64,000 bases of DNA from an uncultured Roseburia sp. (GCA_900542495.1 UQNW01000019.1:9116-73115), one strand, 5' to 3'; shown: positions 34,323 to 43,661, counted from the first letter of the stretch. Notes: generated by a model from the letters alone, not told the origin. Numbers and translations: made by a program.

Positions 34323-34634
34323 CAGTTGTACATATCAGAGAACGTAATGTTACTAAAATGAGGCACGAGTGAACAGTAACAACGTAATTTAATGAAAAAT
34401 ATAAAACTTTTGAATTTTAATGCTTTTTTTTGGGAGATATGATAAGATATAAAAAAGCAGTTTTTCTATATTACCTGCACGGTCGTTGTATTTGATACGG
34501 TCTGACATGAACTTTTTATAGTATTGGCAGCTATGGGTATAGTTGTTCACAGCGATAAGGGCGTGCAGTGTTCACAAATACTTTTAATTCTATCAATATT
34601 CCCTGAAAATCTTGCTTTTGAACACCCATTGTAA
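34323..34634. other. Gap without an intact gene; coding-like remnant on the minus strand
   Basis: Between spoIIP and the Rpn gene. On the minus strand, from about 34570 to 34435, one frame stays open for over 40 codons and contains LIAVNNYTHSCQYYKKFM and SDRIKYNDRAGNIEKLL, which look like real protein but have no start, SD or remainder. I could not assign the family. A T-rich tract precedes it. It is probably a leftover of a mobile or duplicated gene. Confidence 0.35.
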
Positions 34635-34744
34635 TATAAAGCAGGATTGTAATCAGGAAGAAGATGGTTTACGGCATGATTTTCAGTTTGAGAATGGAAC
34701 TGGAACGGCAGAAAAATGTACTTATGTATCCATCCTGCTTTATA
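34635..34744. repeat. 13-bp perfect inverted repeat enclosing 84 bases in the Rpn leader
   Basis: TATAAAGCAGGAT (34635-34647) and ATCCTGCTTTATA (34732-34744). The right arm is followed by AGTTTTTTA and then the AAGGAGG of the Rpn gene. It could be an attenuator/terminator in the leader or the ends of a small element. Confidence 0.5.
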
Positions 34745-34769
34745 AGTTTTTTATCAAGGAGGAAAAGAT

Positions 34770-35813
34770 ATGAGTGGAAACAGAGAGTACAAAAGTGATG
34801 TGTTCTGCATGCTGATGCAGGACAAAAGGAGAGCACTCGAACTTTACAATGTGATGAATGGATCTTCCTATGATGATCCGGATGCTGTTGAAATGAAAAC
34901 ATTAGACGGCGGTATCTCATTGTCGGTCAGGAATGATGCGGCGTTTGTTGTGGATGCAAGGCTCAGTATTTATGAACATGAGTCAACTGTGTGTCCGAAT
35001 ATGCCGGTTCGAAGCCTTATCTACTTTACAGCAATACTTTCCGAGTATTTAAACTGCAGGGATGATGGAAGCAAAATCCATAAGAATATATATGGACGAA
35101 GACTTGTCCGAATACCGACACCACAGTTTGTGGTCTTTTATAATGGCGAAGAAAAACAGCCAGAGATACAGGAATTAAGACTTTCAGATGCATTTGAAAA
35201 ACCTATGGATGATCCGAAACTGGAATTGAAATGTATGGTTTATAACATCAATACAGGAAAGAATAAGGAAATCATGGATCAATGTCAGTGGTTAAACGAA
35301 TACATGATTTTTGTAAATAAAGTCAGGGAATATCATCATGAACATACGGAACAGGAATTATTATCTGATATCGAAAAAGCGATAGATTATTGTATTGATA
35401 ATAATATTTTACGGGATTTTCTTAAAACGCGCAGAAGTGAGGTGGTAAAGAATATGCAGCTTGATTATACGTTTGAACGTCAGATTGAACTTGAGCGTGC
35501 AGATGCAATTGAAGAAGGCCGAGAAGAAGGTCGTGAAGAAGGCCGAAGAGAAGGTCGTGAAGAAGGTCGAAGAGAAGGCAGAGCGGAAGGCCAAGAAGAA
35601 GGTAGAGAAGGTAGAGAAGGTAGAAAAGAAGGCAGAAAAGAAGGCAGAGAGCAAGGTCGCAAAGAAGGCCGCGCACGTGAAATTTATCAGTCTGTTTCGG
35701 AAGGTGATTATTCAATGCAGCGCGGAGCACAGAAACTTTCTATGACAGTTGATGAATTTAAGCAGGAAATGATAAAAGCCGGATACAGAATAATGGAAGT
35801 ACCGGTTCAGTGA
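34770..35813 (+). CDS. Rpn-family recombination-promoting nuclease / PD-(D/E)XK putative transposase
   Basis: 347 residues. Residues 1-215 match the YhgA-like/Rpn nuclease pattern: NREYKSDVFCMLMQDKRRAL, then the active-site block RNDAAFVVDARLSIYEHEST (Asp and Glu-x-x-Ser-Thr) and VVFYNGEE. Residues 245-300 are a low-complexity GREEGRREG repeat encoded by tandem GAAGGTCGTGAA-type units, and a helical tail (SVSEGDYSMQRGAQKLSMTV) ends the protein. Rpn proteins of E. coli promote RecA-independent recombination; Lachnospiraceae carry many copies. The repeat number is expected to vary between strains by slippage. AAGGAGG precedes the ATG. Confidence 0.88.
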   Translation: MSGNREYKSDVFCMLMQDKRRALELYNVMNGSSYDDPDAVEMKTLDGGISLSVRNDAAFVVDARLSIYEHESTVCPNMPVRSLIYFTAILSEYLNCRDDGSKIHKNIYGRRLVRIPTPQFVVFYNGEEKQPEIQELRLSDAFEKPMDDPKLELKCMVYNINTGKNKEIMDQCQWLNEYMIFVNKVREYHHEHTEQELLSDIEKAIDYCIDNNILRDFLKTRRSEVVKNMQLDYTFERQIELERADAIEEGREEGREEGRREGREEGRREGRAEGQEEGREGREGRKEGRKEGREQGRKEGRAREIYQSVSEGDYSMQRGAQKLSMTVDEFKQEMIKAGYRIMEVPVQ

Positions 35814-35823
35814 GCAATTTTGG

Positions 35824-35863
35824 AATCATTGAAAAGGGTTATTTCAAACTCTTTTCAATGATT
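35824..35863. terminator. Terminator-like hairpin between the Rpn gene and asnB
   Basis: AATCATTGAAAAG pairs perfectly with CTTTTCAATGATT over a 14-base loop. No long T-run follows, but the position between two converging genes and the 13-bp stem suggest a bidirectional barrier. Confidence 0.6.
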
Positions 35864-35873
35864 CATTTGCTGT

Positions 35874-37721
35874 TTATAAGTGCAACTTATATTTTTCCAT
35901 CCAATAATTGATCTGGATGAAGTAGGCAAGCAGTTGAGGACCAGCCATAAGCTGCCCGAACCACGGTTTCCCGTACTCTGTCGGAGCTTTTAGAAAAGTA
36001 TCAAGTTTTCTTGAATCAATGAAATCTTTGATCGGTGCATCCGGCTGGGTGAGAATGTGTTTCATTTCTTCAATCAGAAGTTTTTCATAGCCGGGATGAT
36101 AAGTTTTCGGATAAGGGCTCTTTTTCCGGTGTAAAAGTTCCTGTGGAAGCAGATCTTTACATGCGTCACGGAGCAGCGCTTTTTCAACACCATTCTGGTA
36201 CTTCATTTCCCATGGAACGTTAAAGACATATTCGATGATGCGGTGGTCTGCGAATGGAACACGCGCCTCAAGCCCGGAATACATACTGGTACGATCCATG
36301 CGGTCGAGAAGTGTCTGCATAAACCATTTGATGTTCAGATAAGCGATATTATAACGTTTTCGTTCAATATCGGTTTCGTCTGGAAGATGAGGAGCCTTGC
36401 GCAGGGAAGTCTTGTAACAGTCGTAGGAATAGGCAGACAGATCCAGATCTTTTATAAACGAGTCCTTTAAGAATAAGGTCCGCACAGACATATCAGCAGA
36501 CCATGGAAAACCGTCTCTGGATAACAGATCTTCCCGATAAAACCAAGGATAACCGCCGAAAATCTCATCAGCACATTCCCCGGTCAAAGCTACTTTATTA
36601 TGCTGCTTTACAAGAGAGCAGAAGTAGAGGAGAGAGGAGTCCACATCCGTCATGCCCGGAAAATCTTTTGCATTGACCGCATCCTTGAGTGCTGAAAAAA
36701 GAAGCTTTTCATCACATTCGAGATAGGTGTGGTTCGTGTGATAATGGTCTAGCATAATTTTGACATAAGGAAGATCGCGCTCCGGCTGAAAGGCATTGGA
36801 TTTAAAATAAAGATCATTATCCTTAAAATCAAATGAGAACGTATTTAACGTTTCCCCACGTTCAATCAGATAACGGCAGGCAATTGCAGTGACAATGCTC
36901 GAATCAATGCCGCCGGATAAAAAAGTACATACCGGAACATCCGACACCATTTGTCTGGTGACAGAGTCGCGGATGAGGAAGGAGACGGTTTCCACAGTTT
37001 TTCCATAAGAATCTGTGTGCGGAGTACGAAAAAGATCCCAATAGGTACGATCGGATACTGTGTCATCGCAAAAGATGAGATAATGTCCGGGAAGTACTTC
37101 ATTTACATGTTTGAAAATTCCGTTGCCCGGGGTACGGGCAGGACCAATGGAAAGAATCTCGCGCATGCCTTCAAATGAAAGCTCCGGTGTAAAACCCGGA
37201 AAACAAAAAAGAGCCTTTGGCTCGGAGGCAAATATAAGCTGTCCGGACAAAAAAGCGTAAAAAAGAGGCTTGATTCCCACACGATCACGGTACAAAAGTA
37301 ATTTTTTTGCGTTGTCATCCCAGATTGCAAAGGCAAAAATGCCATTCAGTTTCTTTACAAAATCGGGTCCGTACTGCATATAAGCGTAAAGGATGACTTC
37401 GGTATCGGAAGTGGTTGAAAAATGATAGCCGTATGTCTTAAGATCGCGCGCAAGTTCCTCTGTATTATATAATTCTCCATTGTATACAATCGCATATTCG
37501 TTTCCGTCTTTTTGCCGGAGAATCGGCTGTTTTCCGGTGACAATATCTCGGATACTCAGGCGGGCATGGGAAAGACCAGCCATGTCTGACAGATAAATCC
37601 CGGCTTCATCATTTCCCCGATGTGCAAGACATTCATGCATGGAGGTCAATACACAACTCCATTTTTCTTTTTTTTGTTGATAATTTTCTGATGCATTAAA
37701 AAAACCTGCAATTCCACACAT
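35874..37721 (-). CDS. asnB: Asparagine synthase (glutamine-hydrolysing)
   Basis: 615 residues. Cys2 nucleophile in MCGIAGFF, glutaminase residues AHRGNDEAG and YNGELYN, then the ATP pyrophosphatase loop FLSGGIDSSIVTAI near residue 270 and GECADEIFGGY near residue 380. It makes asparagine from aspartate and glutamine. The length is that of the AsnB/YnbB group of Firmicutes. It stands alone, converging on the Rpn gene and divergent from the subtilase. Confidence 0.93.
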   Translation of the reverse strand: MCGIAGFFNASENYQQKKEKWSCVLTSMHECLAHRGNDEAGIYLSDMAGLSHARLSIRDIVTGKQPILRQKDGNEYAIVYNGELYNTEELARDLKTYGYHFSTTSDTEVILYAYMQYGPDFVKKLNGIFAFAIWDDNAKKLLLYRDRVGIKPLFYAFLSGQLIFASEPKALFCFPGFTPELSFEGMREILSIGPARTPGNGIFKHVNEVLPGHYLIFCDDTVSDRTYWDLFRTPHTDSYGKTVETVSFLIRDSVTRQMVSDVPVCTFLSGGIDSSIVTAIACRYLIERGETLNTFSFDFKDNDLYFKSNAFQPERDLPYVKIMLDHYHTNHTYLECDEKLLFSALKDAVNAKDFPGMTDVDSSLLYFCSLVKQHNKVALTGECADEIFGGYPWFYREDLLSRDGFPWSADMSVRTLFLKDSFIKDLDLSAYSYDCYKTSLRKAPHLPDETDIERKRYNIAYLNIKWFMQTLLDRMDRTSMYSGLEARVPFADHRIIEYVFNVPWEMKYQNGVEKALLRDACKDLLPQELLHRKKSPYPKTYHPGYEKLLIEEMKHILTQPDAPIKDFIDSRKLDTFLKAPTEYGKPWFGQLMAGPQLLAYFIQINYWMEKYKLHL

Positions 37722-37809
37722 ATATTTCCCTACGTTCTGAACACATTCTATTTTGATTTATTTTATGCTAAGTGTGTAAATTCATGCATATGATTACAAG
37801 ACTTGTAGA

Positions 37810-37900
37810 TTACGCAAATCAGGAATTGGGTAATTAAAGATAATTGCGAAACTCCTAGAAACAACATTCATAACGTAAATCAGGAATTGCGCAATTACCC
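37810..37900. repeat. Palindrome-family copy upstream of the subtilase gene
   Basis: Two near-direct repeats, TACGCAAATCAGGAATTGGG (from 37811) and AACGTAAATCAGGAATTGCG (from 37872), enclose AATTGCGAAACTCCT (37842-37856), which is the terminal repeat of the MITE-like element at 18979. The inner ACAACATTCATAACGTAAAT matches 30154-30173 with one change. The element ends 15 bases before the subtilase start. Confidence 0.65.
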
Positions 37901-37915
37901 GGAAAGGAACCTTGC

Positions 37916-39667
37916 ATGAATGAAAATAGCGGAAAAATAGAAAACATCCTAAACCTTGCATTGGATGCCACCAATGAGGAACGCGAAAAATCATTAAATC
38001 TGGATGTAGGATACGATGTTACCGAAAATAGCTGGGAAGTTATAGTAAAATTTTTCGGTACGACAGAGGAATTAAGAGAAAAACTGTCGGAACGGTTCCC
38101 GGAAGAACAGGCGCAGATCGGGATCTATAATCTTACAAACGAGTACGCTATCTTAAGAATACCACAGCCACTGGTGGAACTTGTTGCAGCCATGCCAGAG
38201 ATCGAATACATGGAAAAACCAAAACGTCTGTTTTTTGCAGTGGAAAATGGAAAGCGGAGTTCCTGTATCAATCCGTTGCAGACCGGACAAAATACAGGTT
38301 CTGCGAGCAATCTGACCGGAAAAGAGGTGCTTGTGGCGGTCATAGATTCCGGGATTGATTATGCACATCCGGATTTTCGAAACAGTGACGGAACGACGCG
38401 GATCGCTGTTTTGTGGGATCAGACACTTGGAAGCGTTTATGAGCGAGAGACGATCAATCTTGCGTTGCGGCAGGAGAGCGAGCAGGAACGTTACGCAATC
38501 TGTCCTAGCAGGGATCTCTCCGGGCATGGGACCCATGTGGCAGGCATTGCAGCAGGAAATGGGAGAGCTTCGGGTGGCAGATACCGCGGCGTTGCATACG
38601 AGAGTGAATTGATCGTGGTAAAACTTGGCGTTCCGGGGGAAACTTCCTTCCCAAAAACAACCGAGCTTATGAGTGCTGTGGATTTTTGCATTGCAAGGGC
38701 GAGGCAGTACGGAAAACCGATTGCATTGAATCTGAGTTTTGGAAATAACTATGGCTCTCATTCAGGAACTTCCCTGATTGAAACGTATCTCGACGATATG
38801 GCGAATTACTGGAAAACATCTATCGTGATCGGGAGTGGAAATGAGGGAAGCACAGCCGTCCATACAGCAGGACAGATGACCGCGGATAATGTGCAGGAGG
38901 TTGAGATTGCTGTCAGTGCATACGAGACATCCCTCAATCTGCAGATCTGGAAAAATTATGTGGACGAGATCGCAGTGTCGGTCATTGCCCCGGGAGGAAC
39001 TGTCGTCGGACCTTTGCAGCAGGTGCAGGGAACACAGAGATTTCGGTTAGGGAATACAAACCTTCTTGTGTATTATGGTGAACCAAGTCCCTATAATCCA
39101 TATCAGGAGATTTACATTGACTTCATTCCGGCAGAAACCTATCTTGAGGAAGGTATCTGGAGAATCAGGCTGACGCCGATCAACATTACGGATGGAAAAT
39201 TTGACATGTGGCTTCCGGCAGGAAATGTGTTAAACAGTGGAACAGGTTTTTTGAATCCGGTGGAGGAAACAACACTTACAATCCCTTCCACGGCTGCAAA
39301 GGTAATCACAGTCGGAGCCTATGATGCAAGGTTTGACCAGGCAGCATTTTTTTCCGGCAGGGGATATACGAGGGCGACCAATCAGGTAAAGCCGGATCTT
39401 GTTGCACCAGGGGTTGAGATTATGTCGTGTGCGCCCGGCGGCGGATATCAGGTGCGCACCGGGACATCAATGGCGACACCATTTGTGACCGGAAGTGCAG
39501 CACTTTTGATGCAATGGGGAATCGTGGATGGAAATGATGCCTATCTTTATGGGGAAAAAATGAAGGCTTACCTGATCCGTGGAGCCCGAAAACTTCCAGG
39601 ATTTTCCCGTTATCCGAACCCTGTTTTGGGCTGGGGAGCACTGTGTGCAGCAGACAGTATTCCATAA
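37916..39667 (+). CDS. S8 family serine peptidase, Csp-like subtilase
   Basis: 583 residues, no signal peptide. An N-terminal prodomain-like region (residues 1-115) precedes the catalytic domain with a complete triad: Asp in VAVIDSGIDYAHPDF (near 144), His in SGHGTHVAGIAAGNG (near 204) and Ser in GTSMATPFVTG (near 520). A jelly-roll-like insert lies between the His and Ser blocks (residues 300-450). This layout is that of the clostridial CspA/B/C germination proteases, which activate cortex hydrolase SleC; many gut Lachnospiraceae carry paralogues of unknown target. AAGGAA precedes the ATG. Confidence 0.88.
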   Translation: MNENSGKIENILNLALDATNEEREKSLNLDVGYDVTENSWEVIVKFFGTTEELREKLSERFPEEQAQIGIYNLTNEYAILRIPQPLVELVAAMPEIEYMEKPKRLFFAVENGKRSSCINPLQTGQNTGSASNLTGKEVLVAVIDSGIDYAHPDFRNSDGTTRIAVLWDQTLGSVYERETINLALRQESEQERYAICPSRDLSGHGTHVAGIAAGNGRASGGRYRGVAYESELIVVKLGVPGETSFPKTTELMSAVDFCIARARQYGKPIALNLSFGNNYGSHSGTSLIETYLDDMANYWKTSIVIGSGNEGSTAVHTAGQMTADNVQEVEIAVSAYETSLNLQIWKNYVDEIAVSVIAPGGTVVGPLQQVQGTQRFRLGNTNLLVYYGEPSPYNPYQEIYIDFIPAETYLEEGIWRIRLTPINITDGKFDMWLPAGNVLNSGTGFLNPVEETTLTIPSTAAKVITVGAYDARFDQAAFFSGRGYTRATNQVKPDLVAPGVEIMSCAPGGGYQVRTGTSMATPFVTGSAALLMQWGIVDGNDAYLYGEKMKAYLIRGARKLPGFSRYPNPVLGWGALCAADSIP

Positions 39668-39700
39668 AAATGTTAAAAAAACACATAAAAATAAAAAAGT

Positions 39701-39730
39701 TTACAGATATATAACGTTTTGTGGTATACT
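39701..39730 (+). promoter_or_regulatory. Possible promoter of the diguanylate cyclase gene
   Basis: TTACAG (39701-39706), an 18-base spacer and TATACT (39725-39730), preceded by TGG (extended -10). It leaves a leader of roughly 90 bases in which no c-di-GMP riboswitch core can be seen. Confidence 0.4.
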
Positions 39731-39827
39731 GTACTAAATATAGTGGAGACAGAGGTATAGGGGTACCGATAGTAGGATCATCACGATGATAAGGATAAAA
39801 TTATAGCAATAGTGTGAGGGACAGAAG

Positions 39828-40973
39828 ATGACGAATTTTGGTGAGCATTATAATGAGGAACTGGCGCAGCAGGAGAAAGTAGTCAACAAGCGGACTTTAT
39901 GGGAAATTGTCGGAGCATTTATCGTTTTAACTGCGATATGGGGGCTGGCATTCGGGCAATTCCCGATGGTGAATGCGATTGTGTTCAGTATAACATATGG
40001 AATTTCCGCACTCTTTTTTATTGCAGCGTTACTCATGTTTTTTAAAATGAATCTGTCAGATGAGCGTGTGAAAAACTTTTTTGTAGTCACGATATGCGTA
40101 ATCTCGGCGGCAATGAACCTGATATTCAGTTACCATATGGTACTTTTGTATGTACTGCCGATGATCGCAGCAATACAGTATAAGGATAAATCAGTTCTGT
40201 GGATGTCGTATGCACTCGAAGTTTTTCTGATGCCACTCAGCATGATCGCTGGGTTTTACTATGGAATCTGTGATCTGAACCTGCTTTTACAGGGAAATCA
40301 TACGAAATCATGGTATCTTTTCAATATGGTGGATGGCTTTGCACAGATTCCAATGAATAAAATACCGGTTGCTGTTATTATTGTATACAGAGTTATACCA
40401 CAGCTTCTCGTTTTACTGGCATTTACGATCATTACACAATATACCATTGGCAATATGCAGGAGGAAGCATACAAGATCGCAGAGCTTACCTACCGCAAGG
40501 AAGTGGATTCAGCTACAAGGCTTTACAATAAGAATAAATATGAGGATATGCTTTCCAATTACTATACAATGGTGGACCGGGTGGCAGTTATTCTGTGGGA
40601 TATCAATAATTTAAAAGAAATCAACGACCGTATGGGACATGGCATGGGAGACAAATTGATCGAGACATTGTCTGGTGCAATCTATGTGCAGACGGATAAG
40701 CGGAAAAAAGCGTATCGTATCGGTGGCGATGAATTTGTTATGCTCATCGAGAATCCGGAAGATCAGGAGGCAGAACAGATCATCCAGAGTGTCAAAGATA
40801 AACTGGCAAGACACAGAGAGGAAGGCGGACTTCGCGTTTCGAGTGCAGTTGGTACTGCAGAAGGCAATGGAATAGACATTTTAAAAGTGATCCATGATGC
40901 AGACGAACGGATGTATGCGGACAAGAAACGCGGAAAGGAGAGCAGGGAATATGCTATGTTTTATAGTGAATGA
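39828..40973 (+). CDS. Membrane-bound diguanylate cyclase (GGDEF domain)
   Basis: 381 residues. About six membrane segments occupy residues 25-215. The GGDEF domain follows (residues 225-375): DSATRLYNKNKYEDML, WDINNLKEINDRMGHGMGD and the signature RIGGDEFVMLIE near residue 303. The residues where an RxxD inhibitory site would lie read DKRK, so product inhibition by the usual site is unlikely. It converts two GTP to c-di-GMP. The last 23 bases overlap the lipid kinase gene. Confidence 0.88.
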   Translation: MTNFGEHYNEELAQQEKVVNKRTLWEIVGAFIVLTAIWGLAFGQFPMVNAIVFSITYGISALFFIAALLMFFKMNLSDERVKNFFVVTICVISAAMNLIFSYHMVLLYVLPMIAAIQYKDKSVLWMSYALEVFLMPLSMIAGFYYGICDLNLLLQGNHTKSWYLFNMVDGFAQIPMNKIPVAVIIVYRVIPQLLVLLAFTIITQYTIGNMQEEAYKIAELTYRKEVDSATRLYNKNKYEDMLSNYYTMVDRVAVILWDINNLKEINDRMGHGMGDKLIETLSGAIYVQTDKRKKAYRIGGDEFVMLIENPEDQEAEQIIQSVKDKLARHREEGGLRVSSAVGTAEGNGIDILKVIHDADERMYADKKRGKESREYAMFYSE

Positions 40974-41874
40974 GCATTCCAGAAGCGGAAAAGGTGCGGC
41001 AATCTGGAAAGAGGCAGAAGCTGTTTTGAAGGATAAGAACATTCCATATGAGGCATATGTCACAGAGTACGAGGGGCATGCCTGTACTCTTGCGCATGAG
41101 ATCTGTGAAAGACCAGAGGATGACATCCGGCTCGTCGTTGTAGGTGGGGACGGAACGGCTAACGAAGTGATCAATGGCATGACACATTTTGAAAAAGTAC
41201 GTTTTGGCGTGATCCCGACAGGCTCAGGAAATGATCTTGCAAGAGGACTTGGAATTACAGGAAGTCCTGCAGATGTAATGGAACATATTTTAAACTGCAA
41301 AGAAGATTATGTGATGGATCTTGGCGAAGTAAGCTGGAACGGCGGTGAGAAGCCAAGACTGTTTGCAATCAGTGCAGGTGCAGGCTTAGATGCGTTAGTC
41401 TGCAAAAAAGCATTAAAATCCAAAGTGAAAGATACGTTGAATAAAATTCATCTTGGAAAACTTACTTATCTGTTTTTGACGGTGCAGTCTCTTTTTAGCA
41501 TGCAGACGACAGATGCCGGAGCAGTTTTTGACGGAAAAGGACAGCAGAACCGGAAAAAAATGATTTTTGCTGCTGCAATGAATTTCCGGGCAGAGGGTGG
41601 CGGCGTGCCGATGGCACCGAAGGCTGATGCGCAGGACGGAAAATTATCTGTGTGTATGGCATGGGGGATTCCAAAATGGCGTACCTTTTTATGTCTGCCA
41701 TTGCTTGTGACAGCCAAACATTTACGAATCAGAGGGTTTGAAGTGACGGACTGCAGAGAGTATCGCCTGAAATTAAAAACACCTATGGTGCTGCATGCAG
41801 ACGGAGAGTATTGTGGAGATGTGACCGAGATGCATTTTAAATGTCTGCCACGAAAACTTCATGTCTTGTGGTAA
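40951..41874 (+). CDS. Diacylglycerol/sphingosine kinase family protein (YegS/DgkB-like)
   Basis: 307 residues from ATG 40951, which has AAAGGAG 10 bases upstream; a longer frame from 40894 has none. DAGK catalytic motifs: VVGGDGTANEVINGM near residue 68 and IPTGSGNDLARGLG near residue 88. The C-terminal beta domain includes MAPKADAQDGKLSV. It phosphorylates a lipid or a related alcohol; DgkB of Firmicutes recycles diacylglycerol. The start lies inside the diguanylate cyclase gene, so the two are coupled. Confidence 0.88.
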   Translation: MLCFIVNEHSRSGKGAAIWKEAEAVLKDKNIPYEAYVTEYEGHACTLAHEICERPEDDIRLVVVGGDGTANEVINGMTHFEKVRFGVIPTGSGNDLARGLGITGSPADVMEHILNCKEDYVMDLGEVSWNGGEKPRLFAISAGAGLDALVCKKALKSKVKDTLNKIHLGKLTYLFLTVQSLFSMQTTDAGAVFDGKGQQNRKKMIFAAAMNFRAEGGGVPMAPKADAQDGKLSVCMAWGIPKWRTFLCLPLLVTAKHLRIRGFEVTDCREYRLKLKTPMVLHADGEYCGDVTEMHFKCLPRKLHVLW

Positions 41875-41982
41875 AAGCGGCATGATGTAATTTCAAGTGG
41901 CAGCTCAGAAGATACTGAATAATTAAGAATAAAGTAAAAGTTCCCTTCATAGAATGTGATAACATATGGAGGGAATTTTTTT

Positions 41983-43488
41983 ATGGACAATTATAGCGGA
42001 AATAAAGAGTATAACATTTACAGGGATATTAAAAACCGGACGAATGGAGAAATCTATTTAGGAATCGTCGGTCCGGTGCGGACGGGAAAATCAACCTTCA
42101 TCAAACGTTTTATGGAGCTGATGGTGCTTCCGTTTATGGAGGAAGAGGCGCAGAAAGTAAGAGCTATGGATGAACTTCCACAGGCGGCAGCCGGAAAAAC
42201 CATTATGACAACTGAACCAAAATTTATCCCACAGCAGGCGGCAGAAATCAGCCTTTCTGATCTGAAAGCGGGAGAGGAGCCACTCAGACTGCAGGTGCGA
42301 CTGATCGATTGTGTCGGTTTTCTGGCAGACGGTGCGGTGGGATATATGGAAGGAAACGGAAGTAGAATGGTAAAAACCCCGTGGTCGGATCAGGAAATCC
42401 CATTTGCGGAGGCTGCGTCTATCGGGACAGAAAAAGTTATCAAAGATCATGCAACAATCGGGATCGTTGTCACAACGGACGGCACGATCGGAGAGCTGAC
42501 AAGGGAAAATTACATAAGTGCAGAGGAAAAGACGATTCAGGAACTGAAAGCGATCGGAAAACCATTTGTGATCCTTCTAAATTCTGTAAGGCCATATGCG
42601 CAGGAAACGGTAAAGCTTGCCTCTCTCATGGAAGAAAAATATCAGACAACAGTTGTGCCGGTAAACTGTGAGCAGCTGCGCAGGGAAGATATTTTAAAAA
42701 TCTTAGAATGTGTGCTGTATGAATTTCCGATTGAGCGGGTGGAATTTTTTATTCCAAAATGGACGGAGATGCTTGCAGCAGATCATCCGGTCAAAAGCGA
42801 AATCATCACGCAGGCATCCGATATTTTAAGTCATATGGAGCGCACTAAGGATGTTTATCAGCAGTCATTAGAACCGGGGGAATGCATCTCAAAAATTAAA
42901 ATTGATGAGATGGATCTTTCCTGTGGCTGTGTGAAAATCCAGATGGAAGTGGCAGAACCATATTATTATGAAAATATGAGTGCACTTGCAGGTGTTCCAA
43001 TCTCTGGCGAATATGAACTCATCTCGCTGGTTCGTGAAATGGCAGCGAGAAAAGAATCTTATGATAAGGTGGCTGGTGCTTTTGAGGAAGTGCAGATGAA
43101 AGGCTATGGTGTCGTGAATCCGGATCTGAAAGATATTGAGTTATCGGAGCCGGAACTGATTCATCATGGGAATAAATTCGGAGTAAAAATCAAGGCAGTT
43201 TCCCCGTCCATTCATATGATCCGTGCCAATATCGAGACAGAGATCGCACCAATCGTCGGTAGTGAAGAACAGGCAAATGATCTGATCCGATATATAAGAG
43301 AGGGACAGCAGAGTGAAAATGGTGTCTGGGAAACCAATATTTTTGGAAAATCCATTGGAGAATTAATGGAGGACGGAATCCGGAATAAAATTGCCAAAAT
43401 GGATGATGAATGTCAGCTCAAACTGCAGGATACGATGCAGAAAATCGTAAATGACAATAATGGTGGAATGGTTTGCATTATCCTGTGA
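41983..43488 (+). CDS. spoIVA: Stage IV sporulation protein A
   Basis: 501 residues from ATG 41983, chosen over 41956 because GGAGGG lies 9 bases upstream and family proteins begin close to this point (usual length about 492). Walker A GPVRTGKSTFIKRF (residues 26-39), Walker B-like LIDCVGFL, ATPase domain to about residue 240, a helical middle and the C-terminal GGMVCIIL typical of the coat anchor. It polymerises with ATP on the forespore surface and is the base for spore coat assembly. No sigma-E promoter could be identified with certainty. Confidence 0.95.
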   Translation: MDNYSGNKEYNIYRDIKNRTNGEIYLGIVGPVRTGKSTFIKRFMELMVLPFMEEEAQKVRAMDELPQAAAGKTIMTTEPKFIPQQAAEISLSDLKAGEEPLRLQVRLIDCVGFLADGAVGYMEGNGSRMVKTPWSDQEIPFAEAASIGTEKVIKDHATIGIVVTTDGTIGELTRENYISAEEKTIQELKAIGKPFVILLNSVRPYAQETVKLASLMEEKYQTTVVPVNCEQLRREDILKILECVLYEFPIERVEFFIPKWTEMLAADHPVKSEIITQASDILSHMERTKDVYQQSLEPGECISKIKIDEMDLSCGCVKIQMEVAEPYYYENMSALAGVPISGEYELISLVREMAARKESYDKVAGAFEEVQMKGYGVVNPDLKDIELSEPELIHHGNKFGVKIKAVSPSIHMIRANIETEIAPIVGSEEQANDLIRYIREGQQSENGVWETNIFGKSIGELMEDGIRNKIAKMDDECQLKLQDTMQKIVNDNNGGMVCIIL

Positions 43489-43548
43489 GATTTGATAAAA
43501 TATAAAGATAAAACAGTGTCTGGATATTACAAAATTCAAAGAAAAATA

Positions 43549-43605
43549 AATTGTGAAAAATCAACGAAAACGGGGTTTGAATGTTTTTGCTGATTTTTCA
43601 CAATC
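43549..43605. repeat. Palindrome-family copy between spoIVA and the amidohydrolase gene
   Basis: ATTGTGAAAAATCAACGAAAAC (43550-43571) pairs with the arm at 43583-43604 over 22 bases with two mismatches; the loop is GGGGTTTGAAT. The arm is a close match to the inner arm of the 18979 element. No T-run. It lies 57 bases before the next gene. Confidence 0.7.
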
Positions 43606-43661
43606 AGAGAACAGGTAAATAAGAGTTTTACTATAAACAGTATCATAAGTGAGGTAGTGTG

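Noticed and set aside
35409..35730. Long antisense ORFs over the Rpn repeat
   Set aside because: They are shadows of the GAA/GGT-rich repeat tract, with Leu/Phe- or Ser/Pro-only translations and no SD.
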